Below, one piece after another: positions 60,382 to 64,000 of a stretch of 64,000 nt of DNA. Each line of letters opens with the position of its first letter. The first letter of the stretch is position 1. The notes under the pieces were generated by a model. That model searched no databases, had not been told where the DNA came from, and saw only the letters and a program-made list of their open reading frames with translations. Where the stretch lies: the NCBI RefSeq assembly GCF_011075055.1, contig NC_058147.1:13888001-13952000 (forward strand). The letters are read 5' to 3'. Position numbers and translations under genes: made by a program. The DNA comes from Mangifera indica (taxonomy: Eukaryota > Streptophyta > Magnoliopsida > Sapindales > Anacardiaceae).

Positions 60382-60503
60382 CGACATGTCATCCGTTGCA
60401 AATGAATGCAGATGTCATGTCGGTTGACAGTGCATCACAAAAGAGACAGAAGTGGTGGGTATGACATGTCATTTGCATAAACCAAAAGCAAATGACATGT
60501 CAT
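60382..60503. repeat. Repeated palindrome ATGACATGTCAT
   Basis: ATGACATGTCAT occurs at 60461-60472 and 60492-60503, and as CGACATGTCAT at about 60382-60392, all in the copia-2 leader. Confidence 0.7.
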
Positions 60504-60774
60504 CTAAAGATTGTCCCTGACCTCTAGCCGGGTCAAGATTCGGGTCAATAGACCCGGTTTTAGACCCGTATACATTTTGCACTTTAAATTAGCCTACAAA
60601 ACTCTGATTTTGACATTCCATATATCAAAATTCTCAGTTTTTGATGTAGAATTCATCTAAATAAAAATTTTAAACAAAAAATGCCAACAACCAACTTTCT
60701 CTTTCTAAAGAAATTTGGGATTACATAAAAGTTTGCATGTTATACAAATCAAAGCAAGGCAGAGGCAAAAAATA

Positions 60775-60786
60775 GCTCTGATACCA
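60775..60786 (-). other. Copia-2 primer-binding site
   Basis: The minus strand TGGTATCAGAGC lies two bases from the 5' LTR, an exact initiator Met tRNA match. Confidence 0.92.
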
Positions 60787-60788
60787 AA

Positions 60789-61221
60789 TGTAAAACATGT
60801 ATATGGTCTCTATCTAAACATGTATATACTGAATATGCAAGATAGAAACCAAAATTAAATTGCAGAATATTAAATACTAACCTCCAGCCATTGCTTGATG
60901 ATTTGATGCAGAATAATTCTCTGAAGATTGCTTGCAAATATCATCTTCCAGGTGATCTCTTTTTCCACATAGAATTGTGTATGTTTTTCTTTCAGAAAAA
61001 AGCTCACCCAGGGACCCTATTTATAGCCTTAAATAAGCATTCTACCATCAAGAATGCAACGCAACGTGTGGAGTTATGACATGGGAGTTACAAACCATAA
61101 TGCATGGGAGTTACAGACCATTAAACCATGAAGAAGTAACTGCATGAAGTAGTTACCATTAAGCCATGAAGAAGTAACTGCATGAAGCATTTACCATTAA
61201 GCCATGAAGAAAAAACTGATA
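60789..61221 (-). repeat. Copia-2 5' LTR
   Basis: 433 bp, 38 bp longer than the 3' LTR because the unit GAAGTAACTGCATGAAG...AAGCCAT is tandemly duplicated (about 61130-61206). Its outer end reads TATCAG in sense orientation instead of TGTCAG, a G-to-A change in the terminal TG. Confidence 0.92.
61018..61025 (-). promoter_or_regulatory. TATA box in the copia-2 5' LTR
   Basis: The minus strand TATAAATA in the context GGCTATAAATAGGGTCC is a strong core promoter match for the element's transcript. The 3' LTR holds the same box. Confidence 0.7.
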
Positions 61222-61226
61222 GACTT
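61222..61226. repeat. 5-bp target-site duplication (GACTT), right copy
   Basis: Exact copy of 54747-54751. Confidence 0.9.
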
Positions 61227-63354
61227 TTCTAAAGTTCCTTTTAATAATACGATGTTGGTCAACAGATGAAAGCTATGTAAGTGGGAGTCCAAATTAAGAG
61301 TTGAGAACAATGTGAATGTTGAAGTGAGGCATAATGAATTTTTTTTTTTTGGCCAAAGTTTTGAGGATTTTGGGACCTCATAATATAACTGTTTCCTATT
61401 CTAGAATCAAAAGCCAAGATTAGAAATGATTTTAGGTGATCTTCCATTAAGACATTATTTTTTAAATGGACATGTTTGGTCATAATCATTAGATGGTAAA
61501 TGATCATTATTCGAGATTATCATTTATGGTGGAATTCATGTACCCAATGTGTCAATGAGGTCTTTTGGTGACCATAGTAATTTTGATCATTATTTTTTTT
61601 TGGTATGAAACTAAACTGAAAAGATTTGGAGTTGTACTAGAGAAGTCACCTAGGATGCATAGTTCTATTATGTATGCTATTGGACACCTAATAAGACATG
61701 CATCTAATTAATGAGACATATCTAATATGAGTGAATTTCTAATAGATCCAAAATGTTCAAAGATAATAGATAGTATCTTGTTCTCTTGATTATATTGTCT
61801 TTCCCTCGAGAAAGGTTAATAATCATTGGTTGAGTTTTGAGCAATTGATTAGGTTGGGTTATATAATTAGTACAAATTCTTTCACCATTTATATGAAAGT
61901 TCAAGAAAAGAGTCATTTTGTCCCATGGATGTAAAGTGACAGTTAGGATCGATAATGATTTCTAAGGAAGTTATCCCAATCTATTGTGCTTGAAGTGTCC
62001 CTATAGAAATATGGAATAAGATTTGAGTTGTTAGAATGTTTCTCGTTACTTGAATTTCTAAGATTAGTGTTCTATTGTGTTTCTATCTTTGAAATATGTG
62101 TTCATTAGTAGATCTCTTCAGAAGTAATAAGACATCCATAATTGTTATATATTTTGGAGATAGGATACATAGCAGTTTTATATATTAAGTTCTCAATATA
62201 GGCTCAAATAACCCTATGCCAAAGTTGGATATATGTTTTGCTGCAATAAGTTTGTTCCAAAATAAATATGATATCTTTTAGTATATAAAATGACTTTCTT
62301 CAAATTTTGTTTACTCCTGAATGAGGTATGAGATCATGTGGAACAATTGGAGTACATATGTCGTCATAGTATGGTTCTCTATGTTAGTTGCATTTGCACC
62401 ATGCTATTGAGACCAAAAATAGCTCTTGTTCCTAACTTTGATATGAAAGACTTTGAAGATACATAATTTATTTCACTTTAAAATCCATTATGATAAGGAT
62501 CGTGGACCATTTTTGACTTATCTCAAAATGACATACATGAAACATATGTTTAAGAGGCACAACATGCAGAATAGCAAGCCAAATGATTTGTCTCTTGTGA
62601 AAGAGATAAGCCTAGTATCAATGACTATTTAAAGATTGAGGCTGAAAGGGAAAACATGTGAATTATCCCTTGTGATGAAACTATTGGAAGCTAGATGTAA
62701 GGATAAATATGCATGAAACTTGATTTTTCTTTTGCAATTGATACCTCATAAATCCATATCTTGATCACTAGGTTATAACTATAGAGGTAATGAATATTAG
62801 CAAAAGATCAAAAATAATGATTAGTGTCAATATATAATGAAATCTAGCTCTAGATATGTTGTTATAACCATTGAAAAAGTCATATTATGGATAAAATGCC
62901 AAGTAAATGTCAGTAGTGTTCTCAACCATGTATATAAAATACCCTGTTATACGTCTTAGGTTATGTGGTTGAAGAATCACATTCTTAACTACTTGTTCAA
63001 TTTCTAGAAAACTTTTGATTTACTATGATAGCAATACATCTCTGGTCTATACTAAGAACAATAATACCACAAGTAAATCAAGACAAAAAAGTAAAATATC
63101 ATGTAGTTAGGAACTTCATGCAAAGGAGTATGATTATAAAAGTGTACATAAACAAAGAGTTGGTAAGGTTAAAACTCTAACCAAATGGTCAAGACTTGTA
63201 ACCCAGTCATGTAGAAGACATGAAGGTATTTATGGTCTTTTTGATATTTAGGGTTAGTTAGAGATATTGCAATTAGTTAACTGAATGACATATTTTTATG
63301 ATTGAGTTGATAATTTTATTTTGATTATGATTTTTTTTTTATGTAAATATATTT
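61227..63354. other. Intergenic DNA, no gene recognised
   Basis: Stop codons are frequent in all frames and I recognise no family. Probably ancient repeat sequence. Confidence 0.4.
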
Positions 63355-63392
63355 GATCACACACACACACGCACACATATGCACATATATGT
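63355..63392. repeat. (CA)n microsatellite
   Basis: A CACACACACACACGCACACA run followed by ATATGCACATATATGTG. Confidence 0.85.
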
Positions 63393-64000
63393 GGATCTTG
63401 TACAAACAAGAATGTGATTTATTTTGAGTATAACAATTGTATAATTGATTGCATATCAAAAATATGGTTTATCTTCAATAGAATAGTTGTATTTATACAA
63501 TATATGTCTAAAAAATATGGTTCATATTTGTTATAACAATTGTAAGAGTATGTTTTTTTAATTATCCCAAAACTATTGGTGAAACACACTAGCTTGATTG
63601 GAAGCCATGAATTTCTCTAACATTTATATTTAAGATATTAATTAAAGAGAAATTATAAATAAAACTAATAGGTAATAAAATATATTTATTATAATCACTT
63701 TTAGATGTTATTCTTACCACATTTTCAAATTAAAGATATACATTGTATAATTGTAAATAATTGTAATTAAGGATATCTTGTTATTTTGAAGACACAAAGA
63801 TTGTCTTCACAAAATTGTTTTGATTGAACTATTTTTTAAACTATATTGTTTTCTTACTGATTAGTGACCACTTTAGAACAGTAAAATGTCATCTACCTGG
63901 AAATTTTTTTAAAAAGGGTTATTTTCTTTATATACATATATATATATATATATATTTTTAATCAATGTTACTTAAGTAAGAGAATGTTAGAATAATATAC
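63393..64000. other. Intergenic AT-rich DNA with a short (TA)n run
   Basis: A (TA)n run near 63932-63954. Nothing else is recognised. Confidence 0.5.

Larger units (their letters stand above)
54752..61221 (-). mobile_element. Ty1/copia LTR retrotransposon (copia-2), full length, inactivated
   Basis: A 6,470-bp minus-strand element with two LTRs, GACTT duplication, tRNA-iMet primer site, polypurine tract and domain order gag, protease, integrase, RT, RNase H. The gag and pre-integrase sequences resemble widespread TNT1/Tork-like copia elements. The leader between primer site and gag is unusually long (about 1.3 kb). Stops and frame changes disable it. Confidence 0.93.

Noticed and set aside
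61227..64000. Possible pararetrovirus or further retrotransposon coding remnants
   Set aside because: I tried reading through stops in several frames and found no recognisable RT, RNase H, integrase or coat motif.

Overview
This window looks like AT-rich nuclear DNA of a dicotyledonous plant. The evidence is a TIR-NBS-LRR (TNL) disease-resistance gene (a class essentially confined to dicots among flowering plants), a class XI LRR receptor-kinase gene, spliceosomal introns, and a dense mix of Ty3/gypsy, Ty1/copia, hAT, CACTA-like and MULE-like elements. Species cannot be fixed from sequence alone. I find no intact cellular gene: both large host genes are pseudogenes, and almost everything else is transposon sequence of different ages.

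Region by region. 1-7885 (minus): an HSL1-like LRR receptor-kinase pseudogene. It is split in its LRR domain by a 6.1-kb chromovirus-type gypsy element (479-6559) flanked by a perfect 5-bp duplication, CTCAC. 9188-14753 (plus): a complete but inactivated copia element with both LTRs. 14754-17421: tandem repeats and CACTA-like subterminal repeats. 17422-19507: gypsy LTR-like sequence. 19529-20278: a non-autonomous hAT element with a perfect 8-bp duplication. 21724-23729: a CACTA-like element carrying one NF-YB (CCAAT-binding factor) exon. 24036-24869: a MULE-like element with long inverted repeats and a perfect 9-bp duplication. 26110-32901: a graveyard of gypsy and copia fragments, visible only by reading through many stop codons. 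32990-37512 (minus): a truncated Athila-type gypsy element with gag, protease, the start of RT, primer-binding site and 5' LTR. 37520-40990: further copia remnants. 41223-44816 (plus): a decayed hAT transposon with BED and dimerisation-domain remnants, itself carrying a 596-bp GC-rich hAT-type element. 47098-51715 (minus): the five-exon TNL pseudogene, with an inverted-repeat element immediately upstream of its start codon. 54752-61221 (minus): a second structurally complete copia element (GACTT duplication), probably inserted into an older copia gag remnant. 61227-64000: nothing recognised apart from simple repeats.

The genes do not form a working pathway. The common theme is transposon nesting and decay. 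Many disabling changes are C-to-T or G-to-A transitions, as expected for methylated, silenced DNA. I see no convincing new biological system. The most interesting single item is the NF-YB exon, with both splice sites, inside the CACTA-like element.
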